From assembly GCF_003355475.1 (NCBI RefSeq), contig NZ_CP031356.1, positions 992,001 through 1,056,000 on the forward strand: 64,000 nucleotides of DNA. The letters are read 5' to 3'. Source of the stretch: Brachybacterium saurashtrense (GTDB lineage: Bacteria; Actinomycetota; Actinomycetes; Actinomycetales; Dermabacteraceae). The translations under genes and the position numbers were made by a program. The notes beneath the pieces are model-generated. The model was given only the letters and a program-made list of their open reading frames with translations, had not been told where the DNA came from and did no database searches. Every line of letters begins with the position of its first letter. Position 1 is the stretch's first letter. This document shows positions 34,228-42,233 of this stretch, piece by piece.

Positions 34228-34449
34228 TCAGTCCTCGATCACGGGCTCGGGCTTGTGGTGCAGGCGCTCGGTCTCGTCGATGATCTCCGCGGCGATGGTG
34301 GAGAAGGCGTCCTGATGGGCGCGGGCGTGGTGGGCGCAGAACATCAGCTCACCACCGGCCTCGAGGAGCACCTTGACGTACGCCTGCGCGCCGCAGCGAT
34401 CGCAGCGGTCGTGTGCCGTCAGTCGGGGAGCTTCGAGAGTCAGGTTCAT
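34228..34449 (-). CDS. DUF7455 small zinc-binding-type protein
   Basis: A 73-residue protein of the DUF7455 family, found next to sigA/parE in many actinobacteria. It has a CDRCGAQAYV knuckle and FCAHHARAH, which together make a likely zinc site, then an acidic helical tail with IAAEIIDETERLHH. Function is unknown. It starts at ATG 34449 with a TAGAAA/AGAAAT hexamer 6-7 nt upstream and no ribosome-binding site. It is divergent from parE. Confidence 0.85.
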   Translation of the reverse strand: MNLTLEAPRLTAHDRCDRCGAQAYVKVLLEAGGELMFCAHHARAHQDAFSTIAAEIIDETERLHHKPEPVIED

Positions 34450-34610
34450 GGGGTCATTTCTAGCATCGCCGCCCGCCTGCGGGGGAGTGTCCGCAGGCCT
34501 GGTTCGCTGGGGGCGCAACGCGGTGTGAGCGGGGCCGCGCGGCCGGCGCTCCCGCACGCTGTGAGCAGGACGGCAGCGAGCCGATGCCGGGCGCGGAGGG
34601 TCCGGACCCG

Positions 34611-34616
34611 TAGGAT
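34611..34616 (+). promoter_or_regulatory. -10 of parE-hisF (leaderless)
   Basis: TAGGAT ends 7 nt before GTG 34624. Confidence 0.55.
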
Positions 34617-34623
34617 CTGAGGG

Positions 34624-36741
34624 GTGTCCACCACCAGCGCCGCCACCACGTCCGCCTACGATGCGCGCAACCTCCAGGTCCTCGAGGGCCTCGAGGCGGT
34701 CCGCAAGCGTCCCGGCATGTACATCGGGTCCACCGACTCCCGCGGGCTCATGCACTGCCTGTGGGAGATCCTGGACAACGCGGTGGACGAGGCGCTCGGC
34801 GGGCACGGCGACTCCATCGAGGTGATCCTCCACCCCGACCACTCCGTCGAGGTGCGCGACACAGGCCGCGGCGTCCCGGTGGACGAGGAGCCCCGCACCG
34901 GGCTGACCGGCGTCGAGGTCGTCTACACCAAGCTGCATGCGGGCGGGAAGTTCGGCGGCGGCTCCTACGCCGCCTCCGGCGGTCTGCACGGCGTGGGCGC
35001 GAGCGTGGTCAACGCCCTCTCGGGGCGGCTCGACGTCGAGGTGGACCGGGCGGGGAAGACCTATGCGATGAGCTTCCAGCGCGGCGCCCCCGGCGAGTTC
35101 GCCGACGCCGACGGTCCCGACCCCGACTCGCCGTTCACCCCGGCGGACGGCCCCGCCGAGCTGCGCGTGGTCGGCAAGGCCAAGCGCGGGGCGAGCGGCA
35201 CTCGGGTGCGCTACTGGGCCGATCCCCAGATCTTCGTCAAGGGCTCCCACTTCTCCCTCGACGACCTCACCCGTCGCTCCCGGCAGACGGCCTTCCTGGT
35301 GCCCGGGCTGAAGCTGTCGGTCACCGACCTCCGCCCCGAGGCCAATCCCGACCAGCCCGCCACCCGCACCTACAAGTACGACGGCGGGATCAGCGAGTTC
35401 GTCGAGTACCTCGCCCAGGACCAGCGCATCACCGACGTGGTCCGCCTGCAGGGCACCGGCGAGTACACCGAGACCATCCCGGTGCTCGACCGCAACGGCC
35501 ACATGGTCTCCACCGAGGTGGAGCGCTCCTGCGAGGTGGACATCGCCCTGCGCTGGGGCGCGGACTTCGACTCCACCGTGCGCACCTTCGTGAACATCGT
35601 CGCCACCCCCAAGGGCGGCACCCATCTGACCGGCTTCGAGCAGGCGCTGGTCAAGACCATGCGCAAGCAGGTCGAGAACCAGGCGCGGCGGGTCAAGTTC
35701 AACGCGAAGAACGAGAAGATCGAGAAGGACGACACGCTCGCGGGCCTCACCGCGGTGGTGAGCGTGCGCATCGACGAGCCGCAGTTCGAGGGGCAGACCA
35801 AGGAGGTGCTCGGCACCCCCGCGATCCGACAGATCGTCGCCAAGGTCGTCGAGGACCGGCTCACCGAGTTCCTCACCTCCACGAAGAAGGGGGAGAAGGA
35901 GCAGGCCGCGCTGGTGGTCGACAAGGTGGTCTCCGAGATGCGCGCCCGCATCGCGGCGCGCATGCACAAGGAGGTCTCGCGCCGCAAGAACGCGCTGGAG
36001 TCCTCCACCATGCCCACCAAGCTCGCGGACTGCCGCACCCACGACGTGGACCGCTCCGAGCTGTTCATCGTCGAGGGCGACAGCGCGCTGGGCACCGCGA
36101 AGAACGCCCGCTCCTCCGAGTTCCAGGCGCTGCTGCCGATCCGCGGCAAGATCCTCAACACACAGAAGGCGTCCGTCACGGACATGCTGAAGAACACCGA
36201 GTGTGCGGCGATCATCCAGGTGATCGGCGCCGGCTCCGGGCGCACCTTCGATCTCGAGGCCGCGCGCTACGGCAAGATCATCATGATGACCGACGCGGAC
36301 GTGGACGGCGCCCACATCCGCACCCTGCTGCTCACCCTCTTCCACCGCTACATGCGCCCGATGGTCGAAGCCGGGCGGGTGTACGCGGCGGTGCCCCCGC
36401 TGCACCGCGTCGAGATCATCCACGGCGGGAAGAAGAAGAACGAGCTGGTGTACACCTACTCCGAGACCGAGCTGAACACCCTGTTCAAGAGCCTGGAACG
36501 CCGTGGCAAGCGCTACAAGGAGCCGATCCAGCGCTACAAGGGCCTGGGGGAGATGGACGCCGACCAGCTCGCCGACACCACGATGGATCCGGGCCACCGC
36601 ACGCTGCGTCGGGTGCGCATCGAGGACGCCGAGGCCGCCAGCGCCGTGTTCGAGCTGCTGATGGGGTCCGAGGTCGCACCGCGCAAGCAGTTCATCATCG
36701 AAGGAGCCGAAGAGCTCGACCTGGAGAGGATCGACGCATGA
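34624..36741 (+). CDS. parE: DNA topoisomerase IV subunit B
   Basis: A 705-residue type IIA topoisomerase B subunit. The GHKL ATPase domain shows [24 protein letters not shown] and [14 protein letters not shown]; the transducer follows; the TOPRIM domain carries [24 protein letters not shown] and the DADVDGAHI metal Asp triad. It decatenates and relaxes DNA together with ParC. I call it ParE rather than GyrB because its partner at 39675-42131 lacks a GyrA box, and because this locus is the usual second type IIA pair near sigA. The last codons overlap hisF as ATGA. Confidence 0.92.
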   Translation: MSTTSAATTSAYDARNLQVLEGLEAVRKRPGMYIGSTDSRGLMHCLWEILDNAVDEALGGHGDSIEVILHPDHSVEVRDTGRGVPVDEEPRTGLTGVEVVYTKLHAGGKFGGGSYAASGGLHGVGASVVNALSGRLDVEVDRAGKTYAMSFQRGAPGEFADADGPDPDSPFTPADGPAELRVVGKAKRGASGTRVRYWADPQIFVKGSHFSLDDLTRRSRQTAFLVPGLKLSVTDLRPEANPDQPATRTYKYDGGISEFVEYLAQDQRITDVVRLQGTGEYTETIPVLDRNGHMVSTEVERSCEVDIALRWGADFDSTVRTFVNIVATPKGGTHLTGFEQALVKTMRKQVENQARRVKFNAKNEKIEKDDTLAGLTAVVSVRIDEPQFEGQTKEVLGTPAIRQIVAKVVEDRLTEFLTSTKKGEKEQAALVVDKVVSEMRARIAARMHKEVSRRKNALESSTMPTKLADCRTHDVDRSELFIVEGDSALGTAKNARSSEFQALLPIRGKILNTQKASVTDMLKNTECAAIIQVIGAGSGRTFDLEAARYGKIIMMTDADVDGAHIRTLLLTLFHRYMRPMVEAGRVYAAVPPLHRVEIIHGGKKKNELVYTYSETELNTLFKSLERRGKRYKEPIQRYKGLGEMDADQLADTTMDPGHRTLRRVRIEDAEAASAVFELLMGSEVAPRKQFIIEGAEELDLERIDA

Positions 36742-37523
36742 GTGTCGCCGTCCGAGTGATCCCCTGCCTGGACGTCGACGCGGGGCGCGTCGTCAAGGGC
36801 GTGAACTTCAAGGACCTGCGCGACGCCGGGGATCCTGTGGAGCTCGCGGCACGCTACGGCGCCGAAGGGGCCGACGAGCTCACCTTCCTCGACGTCATCG
36901 CCTCCTCCGGCGGCCGCGACACCATGATCGACGTGGTGCGTGCCGCCGCCGAGCAGATCTTCATCCCGCTCACCGTGGGCGGGGGAGTGCGCTCCGCGGC
37001 CGATGTGGACCAGCTGCTGCGCGCCGGCGCCGACAAGTGCGGCATCAACACCGCGGCGATCGCCCGGCCCGAGGTGATCTCCGAGATCGCCCGCCGCTTC
37101 GGCAATCAGGTGCTGGTGCTCTCGATCGACGCCCGCCGCGTCACCGACGAGACCCCTGAGGGCACGGCCCGCTCCGGCTCCGGCTTCGAGGTGACCACGC
37201 ACGGGGGGCGCCGCGGCACCGGCATCGACGCCATCGCGTGGATCCGCGAGGTCACCGAGCGCGGCGCCGGCGAGATCCTGCTGAACTCGATGGACGCCGA
37301 CGGCACCGAGCAGGGCTTCGACCTCGACCTGATCCGGCTGGCGCGGGAGGCCACGTCCCTGCCGCTGATCGCCTCCGGCGGTGCGGGCACCCCCGCGCAC
37401 TTCCCGCCGGCCGTGCACGCGGGCGCCGACGCCGTGCTCGCCGCGAGCGTGTTCCACTTCCAGCAGCTCAGCATCGCGGAGGCGAAGGCGGCGATGGCCG
37501 CCGACGGCATCACGGTGCGCTGA
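36738..37523 (+). CDS. hisF: Imidazole glycerol phosphate synthase cyclase subunit
   Basis: A 261-residue (beta/alpha)8-barrel HisF, which with HisH forms imidazole glycerol phosphate and AICAR in histidine synthesis. It has the N-terminal catalytic [14 protein letters not shown] (Asp12), [14 protein letters not shown], and the second catalytic Asp in LVLSIDARR, then [13 protein letters not shown] and IASGGAGTP phosphate-binding loops. Its ATG overlaps the parE stop by 4 bp, so translation is coupled to a topoisomerase, an odd arrangement; no other his genes are in the window. A hairpin follows. Confidence 0.95.
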   Translation: MSVAVRVIPCLDVDAGRVVKGVNFKDLRDAGDPVELAARYGAEGADELTFLDVIASSGGRDTMIDVVRAAAEQIFIPLTVGGGVRSAADVDQLLRAGADKCGINTAAIARPEVISEIARRFGNQVLVLSIDARRVTDETPEGTARSGSGFEVTTHGGRRGTGIDAIAWIREVTERGAGEILLNSMDADGTEQGFDLDLIRLAREATSLPLIASGGAGTPAHFPPAVHAGADAVLAASVFHFQQLSIAEAKAAMAADGITVR

Positions 37524-37530
37524 GCACTGC

Positions 37531-37577
37531 CGGAGCCCGCCCGCACCGACCCCACCTGCCGGTCGGAACGGGCTCCG
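37531..37577. terminator. Bidirectional terminator between hisF and mutarotase genes
   Basis: CGGAGCCCG (37531-37539) pairs with CGGGCTCCG (37569-37577), and inside it CCGACC (37546-37551) pairs with GGTCGG (37561-37566). Confidence 0.65.
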
Positions 37578-37588
37578 CGACGCGCTCC

Positions 37589-38533
37589 TCAGCGCTCGAT
37601 GCGGTAGCTGACCCCGAGGCGGTGCGAGCGGCCGGGCTCCAGCGCCACGAATCCGTCCTTGGCGACCGCGGGCTCGATGCACACGAACCGGGGCCAGTCC
37701 TCGTCGGGGATGTCCGCCATCCCGCGGGTCAGCTCGTCCCAGGGGTTCCACACGATCGTGCGGGAGGTGCCCCGCGGGGTGGAGACCACGCGGCGTCCTC
37801 CTCCCGGTGCCGAGTCGTCCTCGAGGGTCACCTCGCCGGCGCGTGCGACGATCCGGTCGGTGGAGCCGGTGAGGCGCAGCAGCTGGGCGGGCATGACGTC
37901 CTCGGCGAGGCCGCGGGTGTTGTCGAGGAACTCCGCGCCCTCGAGGCCGCCGATGCGGATCTCGCGCACGTCGCCGACGGCGAGATAGGTGTGCAGCGCG
38001 GCTTCGAGCTCGATCCGGCGCGGCCCGGCGGTGAGGGTCAGATCCACGTCCAGCTGCGCGCCGAGGCGGAAGACGACCTCGGCCCGGACCGCGACGGCGT
38101 CCTCCGGGGTCCGCAGCGTCACCTCCGTGGTCCCGCCCTCGCGCCGGGCGGAGACGAGGTCCCACCGGACGTTGCGCAGCCAGCCGTGCTTCACGGCGTG
38201 CGCGAGATCCCGTCCCGTCCCGAACCACGGACCCACCAGCGGGATCCCGCCCCGCACGGCCACGCCGGGGCCGACGTCGGAGCTCGGGCTCATCCACAGC
38301 AGGTCCTGCTCGCCGGCGGGGACGAAGCTGGTCAGGTGCGCGCCGTCGAGGAGGATGACGGCGGAGGCCGCAGGGGTGTCCACGAGCACGGCATCGACGC
38401 CGTGCGCCGTCCCGAGGGCGACGCCCTCGGGCAGGGTGACGGCGGCGTCAGGAGCCGCGGCGGCGGGATCCTGGGCGGCGGGCATCGCGGCGGCGGCCGG
38501 CTCGACCGGGCTGGGCTGGGGCTGTGAGGTCAT
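37589..38533 (-). CDS. D-hexose-6-phosphate mutarotase / aldose 1-epimerase family
   Basis: A 314-residue beta-sandwich protein of the YeaD-type glucose-6-phosphate 1-epimerase family. It has the sugar-site LLWMSPSSDVGPGVAVRGGIPLVGPWFG region (in parts), KHGWLRNVRWDLV with the general-acid His, and ALHTYLAVGD plus FVCIEPAVAK with the catalytic Glu. It interconverts alpha and beta hexose-6-phosphates. The first 30 residues are Ala/Pro-rich. The start overlaps the end of the upstream membrane-protein gene by 86 bp, but a GACGAT hexamer exactly 6 nt before ATG 38533 supports this start. Confidence 0.9.
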   Translation of the reverse strand: MTSQPQPSPVEPAAAAMPAAQDPAAAAPDAAVTLPEGVALGTAHGVDAVLVDTPAASAVILLDGAHLTSFVPAGEQDLLWMSPSSDVGPGVAVRGGIPLVGPWFGTGRDLAHAVKHGWLRNVRWDLVSARREGGTTEVTLRTPEDAVAVRAEVVFRLGAQLDVDLTLTAGPRRIELEAALHTYLAVGDVREIRIGGLEGAEFLDNTRGLAEDVMPAQLLRLTGSTDRIVARAGEVTLEDDSAPGGGRRVVSTPRGTSRTIVWNPWDELTRGMADIPDEDWPRFVCIEPAVAKDGFVALEPGRSHRLGVSYRIER

Positions 38534-39671
38534 GCCTCCATCGTCCCACGCCGTGCCGTGCCGTGCCGGGAGCGGGCGCCTCGTCCTCCGCGCGGGAGGT
38601 CCCCTCCGGTCCGGGACCGACCTCCGGCAGTCCCTCGGCGGCGGCGGAGACGGTGCGGATCAGCAGCAGCAGCCACACGTACACGATCACCGCCGCCCCC
38701 ATCTCGAAGGCGGTCATGTTCAGGTATCCCACTCCCGAGAACAGCACGACCAGGGTCACGAGCAGCCCGAAGGCCCCCGCCGTGAACCAGGTCAGCGCGC
38801 CGGGGAGTCGCCTCAGGAGCACGGGGAGGACCAGCAGCGAGATCCCGAAGACGATCACGAGCAGCTGCGCGACGACGTCGTGCCAGAACACGCTTACCGT
38901 CCGCGAGACCAGCGCGACGAGCGCGACCAGGACCCCCACGAGCGTCAGCAGCACGCGCACCACGGTCACGGGGAGGGTGCCCGCACCGCTCGCCCGTGCC
39001 CAGCGCTCGAGGTCGTGGGCGATGAACTCCACCACCGTCACCAGGGCGATGCCGGTCAGCAGCAGGGTCAGGTTGAACGTCGCGCTCGAGAGCCCGCTGC
39101 CCTCGCCGAGCTCCGAGAAGTAGCGCTCCCACCAGTACGGGTCCGGGGCGCTGAGCGCGCTGGCGAGCACGCCGACGGTGAGGAAGGCCGCCAGCAGGGT
39201 CGCCAGGGAGCGGCCCGACAGCGCGGTGACCGAGGCGGAGGTGATGTACGCCGCCGCACCGCCGGCCGCCGCGACCCAGAACGTCCCCGCGACGCGGTCC
39301 AGCGCCACGCCCTGGAACGCCTGCTGGAACACCGCGAACAGCGCTCCGGTGAGGAACAGGCCGAGCAGGCCGTGGATCAGGGAGAGACCGGCCACGTCCA
39401 GGCCGCGTCGCCACCAGGGCCGGGCCCCGTACCAGGGCAGGCCGCGCATCGTGCGTCCGGCGAGCACGAGCGCCGCGGTGGTCGTCCCGCACCCCAGCAC
39501 GGTCAGCGCTGCGACCTGGCCGATCGATCCGGTGCCCGACAGCGGCGCGGTGCCCCGCAGCGCGACGGCGCCCACCACGATCCCCGCGAGGGCGCCCGCG
39601 AGGCCGATCGCGACGTGCGCCGACTCGGCGCGGGTCGCCCCGGTCGCCCGGAGCCGGGTCGGCGCCGCCAC
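38448..39671 (-). CDS. Polytopic membrane protein (DUF998-like, uncertain)
   Basis: A 407-residue integral membrane protein with about ten hydrophobic segments. A loop reads DPYWWERYFSELGEGSG, reminiscent of the YWW..FS.LG signature of DUF998-type proteins, but the assignment is tentative. The C-terminal 60 residues are Arg/Ala/Pro-rich and extend 86 bp into the mutarotase gene in another frame on the same strand. The GTG start is 3 nt after the parC stop, so it is probably co-transcribed with parC. No function can be given. Confidence 0.75.
   Translation of the reverse strand: MAAPTRLRATGATRAESAHVAIGLAGALAGIVVGAVALRGTAPLSGTGSIGQVAALTVLGCGTTTAALVLAGRTMRGLPWYGARPWWRRGLDVAGLSLIHGLLGLFLTGALFAVFQQAFQGVALDRVAGTFWVAAAGGAAAYITSASVTALSGRSLATLLAAFLTVGVLASALSAPDPYWWERYFSELGEGSGLSSATFNLTLLLTGIALVTVVEFIAHDLERWARASGAGTLPVTVVRVLLTLVGVLVALVALVSRTVSVFWHDVVAQLLVIVFGISLLVLPVLLRRLPGALTWFTAGAFGLLVTLVVLFSGVGYLNMTAFEMGAAVIVYVWLLLLIRTVSAAAEGLPEVGPGPEGTSRAEDEAPAPGTARHGVGRWRHDLTAPAQPGRAGRRRDARRPGSRRRGS
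38540..38545 (-). promoter_or_regulatory. -10 of mutarotase gene (leaderless, inside upstream gene)
   Basis: Minus-strand GACGAT ends 6 nt before ATG 38533. It lies within the coding sequence of the preceding membrane protein. Confidence 0.5.
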
Positions 39672-39674
39672 CCC

Positions 39675-42131
39675 TCAGCCCACCGCGGCGATCGGCACCG
39701 AGACCGGGATGCCCGAGCCGTCGCGTCGGCCGGTGGGCTCCGGGAGGTCGATCGGCTGGCCCGCCTCGGAGGAGGCGCGCGCCGGATGCGGCACCACCCA
39801 CGCGCCGATGAGGACGTCCTCGCCGCGCAGGAAGCGGTGGCACCGCATCCCCGCGGTGGCCCGTCCCTTGGCGGGGAACTCGGTGAGCGCGCTGACCTTG
39901 AGGGAGCCCGTCTGCAGCAGCGGCAGCGTGCTGGAGCTGCCGGCCACGGTGACCACGTCCGCCGCGGCGGTCACGTCGATCGTCCCGAAGGAGAGCACCC
40001 GTGCCCCGGCGGAGAGCTTGATCCCCGCCACGCCGCCCGCGGCGCGGCCCTGCGGCCGGATCCCGGAGGAGGGGAAGTGCAGCAGCTGGGCGTCGGAGGT
40101 GACGAACACGAGGTCGAGGTCGGCGTCGTCCTCGAGGTCCACCACGCCCACCACGGCGTCGCCGTCCTTCAGCGAGATGATCTCGAAGCCGTCGGAGCGG
40201 GGGAAGTCCAGCTGCACGCGCTTGACCACGCCCTGGCGCGTGCCCAGGGCGATCGCGCCGCCGCGGGCGATGTCCGCCTCGGCCACCCGCACCAGGCCCA
40301 GGGTGCGCTCCTCCCGCTCCAGCTCCAGGAGGTCGTCCACCCGGGTGCCGCCGGCCAGCGAGGGCGAACCCGCCGTCGGGGCGAGGGAGGGGAGGTCCAC
40401 CACCGGCAGGCGCAGCACTCTGCCGCGGTCGGTCACCACCCCGATCTCGGAGCGCGTGGTGCTGCGCACCGTGGAGACGATGACGTCGTGCGCTCCGCGC
40501 TGCCCCTCCCGGGGGATCGGCTCCTCGCCCGCGACGCGGGCGATCAGGCCGGTGCCCGTCATGAGCACGGCGCACGGCTCGTCCGCCACCTCGAGGGACG
40601 CTCCCGCCACGGCCACGGGCTTCTCCGCGGCCTCCAGCAGCACCGTGCGGCGCGCGTCGCCGTGCTCGGCGGCGACCGTCGCCAGCTCCTCGGAGACCAG
40701 GGAGCGCAGCACCGACTGCGAGCCCAGGATCTCCTCGAGCTGCTCGATCTCGCGTCGCAGATCGTCCCGCTCCGCCTCCAGGTCGATCTGGGAGAACTTG
40801 GTCAGCCGGCGCAGGCGCAGCTCGAGGATGTACTCCGCCTGCACCTCCGTGAGGTCGAAGACCTGCATCAGGCGGGTGCGCGCCGTCTCGGCGTCGTCGC
40901 TGCTGCGCACGATCTGGATCACCTCGTCGATGTCCACGATCGCCAGCAGCAGCCCCTCCACCAGGTGCAGCCGCGCCCTGCGCTTGCCGAGCCGGTGCTC
41001 GGTGCGGCGGCGCACCACCGTGAGGCGGTGCTCGACGAACACCTCGAGCATCTGCTTGAGGCCCAGGGTGCGCGGCTGCCCGTCCACCAGGGCCACGTTG
41101 TTGATCCCGAAGGACTCCTCCAGCGGCGTGTGCTTGTAGAGCTGCTCCAGCACCGCCTCGGGATCGAAGCCGGACTTCACCGTGAGCACCAGGCGCATCC
41201 CGTGATGACGGTCGGTGAGGTCCTGGTAGTCGGTGATGCCCTGCACCTTCTTGGACTGCACCGCGTCGCGGAGCTTCTCCGCGAGCCTCTCGGGGCCCAC
41301 CTGGTACGGCAGCTCCGTCACCACGATGCCCTTGCGTCGGGAGGTGACGTTCTCGATCCGCGTGGTGGCGCGCATCTTGAACGAGCCCCGGCCCGTGCGG
41401 TACGCGTCTCGCACACCGGCCAGGCCCACGATCCGGCCCCCGGTGGGGAGGTCCGGGCCCGGCACGAAGCGCATCAGCTCCTCGAGCTCCGCCTCCGGGT
41501 GGTCGATCAGGTGGCGCGCCGCGCCGACCGTCTCCACCAGATTGTGGGGTGCCATGTTCGTGGCCATGCCCACGGCGATGCCGGAGGCGCCGTTCACCAA
41601 CAGGTTCGGGTACTGCGCGGGTAGCACCTCTGGCTGGAGGAACTGGTTGTCGTAGTTCGGGATCATGTCCACGACGTCCTCGTCCAGCGAGTCCGTCATG
41701 AGCAGCGCCGCCTTCGCCGGGCGCGCCTCGGTGTACCGGGGGGCGGCGGGGCCGTTGTCGAGCGAGCCGAAGTTGCCGTGACCGTCCACCAGCGGCATGC
41801 GCATGTTGAAGGGCTGCGCCATGCGCACCAGCGCGTCGTAGATCGCGGTGTCGCCGTGGGGGTGGAGCTTGCCCATCACCTCGCCCACCACGCGCTGGCT
41901 CTTCACGTGGCCCTTGTCCGGGCGCAGTCCCATCTCCGCCATCATGAACAGGATGCGGCGCTGCACCGGCTTAAGGCCGTCCCGCGCATCGGGGAGCGCG
42001 CGCGAGTAGATCACCGAGTAGGCGTACTCGAGGAAGGACGCCTCCATCTCACTGGTGACGTCGATGTCGACGATGGTCTCCTCGACGGGGGCGTCACCGG
42101 TGGGCGGGGTGGTGCTGCGTGAACGGGCCAT
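39675..42131 (-). CDS. parC: DNA topoisomerase IV subunit A
   Basis: An 818-residue type IIA topoisomerase A subunit. The winged-helix domain has [45 protein letters not shown] and the active-site Tyr in [10 protein letters not shown]; the tower and coiled coil follow; the C-terminal beta-pinwheel is degenerate. No QRRGGKG GyrA box is seen (the nearest text is EGQRGAHD), favouring topoisomerase IV over gyrase. It works with ParE, 3 kb away. I start at ATG 42131 because a CATGAT hexamer ends 7 nt upstream; ATG 42143 is the alternative but overlaps that hexamer. Confidence 0.93.
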   Translation of the reverse strand: MARSRSTTPPTGDAPVEETIVDIDVTSEMEASFLEYAYSVIYSRALPDARDGLKPVQRRILFMMAEMGLRPDKGHVKSQRVVGEVMGKLHPHGDTAIYDALVRMAQPFNMRMPLVDGHGNFGSLDNGPAAPRYTEARPAKAALLMTDSLDEDVVDMIPNYDNQFLQPEVLPAQYPNLLVNGASGIAVGMATNMAPHNLVETVGAARHLIDHPEAELEELMRFVPGPDLPTGGRIVGLAGVRDAYRTGRGSFKMRATTRIENVTSRRKGIVVTELPYQVGPERLAEKLRDAVQSKKVQGITDYQDLTDRHHGMRLVLTVKSGFDPEAVLEQLYKHTPLEESFGINNVALVDGQPRTLGLKQMLEVFVEHRLTVVRRRTEHRLGKRRARLHLVEGLLLAIVDIDEVIQIVRSSDDAETARTRLMQVFDLTEVQAEYILELRLRRLTKFSQIDLEAERDDLRREIEQLEEILGSQSVLRSLVSEELATVAAEHGDARRTVLLEAAEKPVAVAGASLEVADEPCAVLMTGTGLIARVAGEEPIPREGQRGAHDVIVSTVRSTTRSEIGVVTDRGRVLRLPVVDLPSLAPTAGSPSLAGGTRVDDLLELEREERTLGLVRVAEADIARGGAIALGTRQGVVKRVQLDFPRSDGFEIISLKDGDAVVGVVDLEDDADLDLVFVTSDAQLLHFPSSGIRPQGRAAGGVAGIKLSAGARVLSFGTIDVTAAADVVTVAGSSSTLPLLQTGSLKVSALTEFPAKGRATAGMRCHRFLRGEDVLIGAWVVPHPARASSEAGQPIDLPEPTGRRDGSGIPVSVPIAAVG

Positions 42132-42138
42132 GCAGGAC

Positions 42139-42144
42139 ATCATG
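42139..42144 (-). promoter_or_regulatory. -10 of parC (leaderless)
   Basis: Minus-strand CATGAT ends 7 nt before ATG 42131. Confidence 0.45.
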
Positions 42145-42221
42145 GCGCATGACCGGCCACGATCCCGGGACCCGGGCGTGGTGAGGGGACGTGAATCCCG
42201 TCAAAGCGGCCACGGCGAGGA

Positions 42222-42227
42222 TAGGAT
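42222..42227 (+). promoter_or_regulatory. -10 of acetyltransferase/synthetase fusion gene (leaderless)
   Basis: TAGGAT ends 6 nt before ATG 42234. Confidence 0.6.
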
Positions 42228-42233
42228 CCCGGC

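Noticed and set aside
34624..36741. Assignment of the type IIA topoisomerase pair as DNA gyrase
   Set aside because: The A subunit lacks a GyrA box and the locus near sigA is the usual place of the second enzyme; gyrAB would be expected near the replication origin.
38448..39671. Frameshift between the membrane protein and mutarotase genes
   Set aside because: Both proteins have complete, sensible ends, and the mutarotase has its own -10 at the usual spacing, so an overlap explains the data better.
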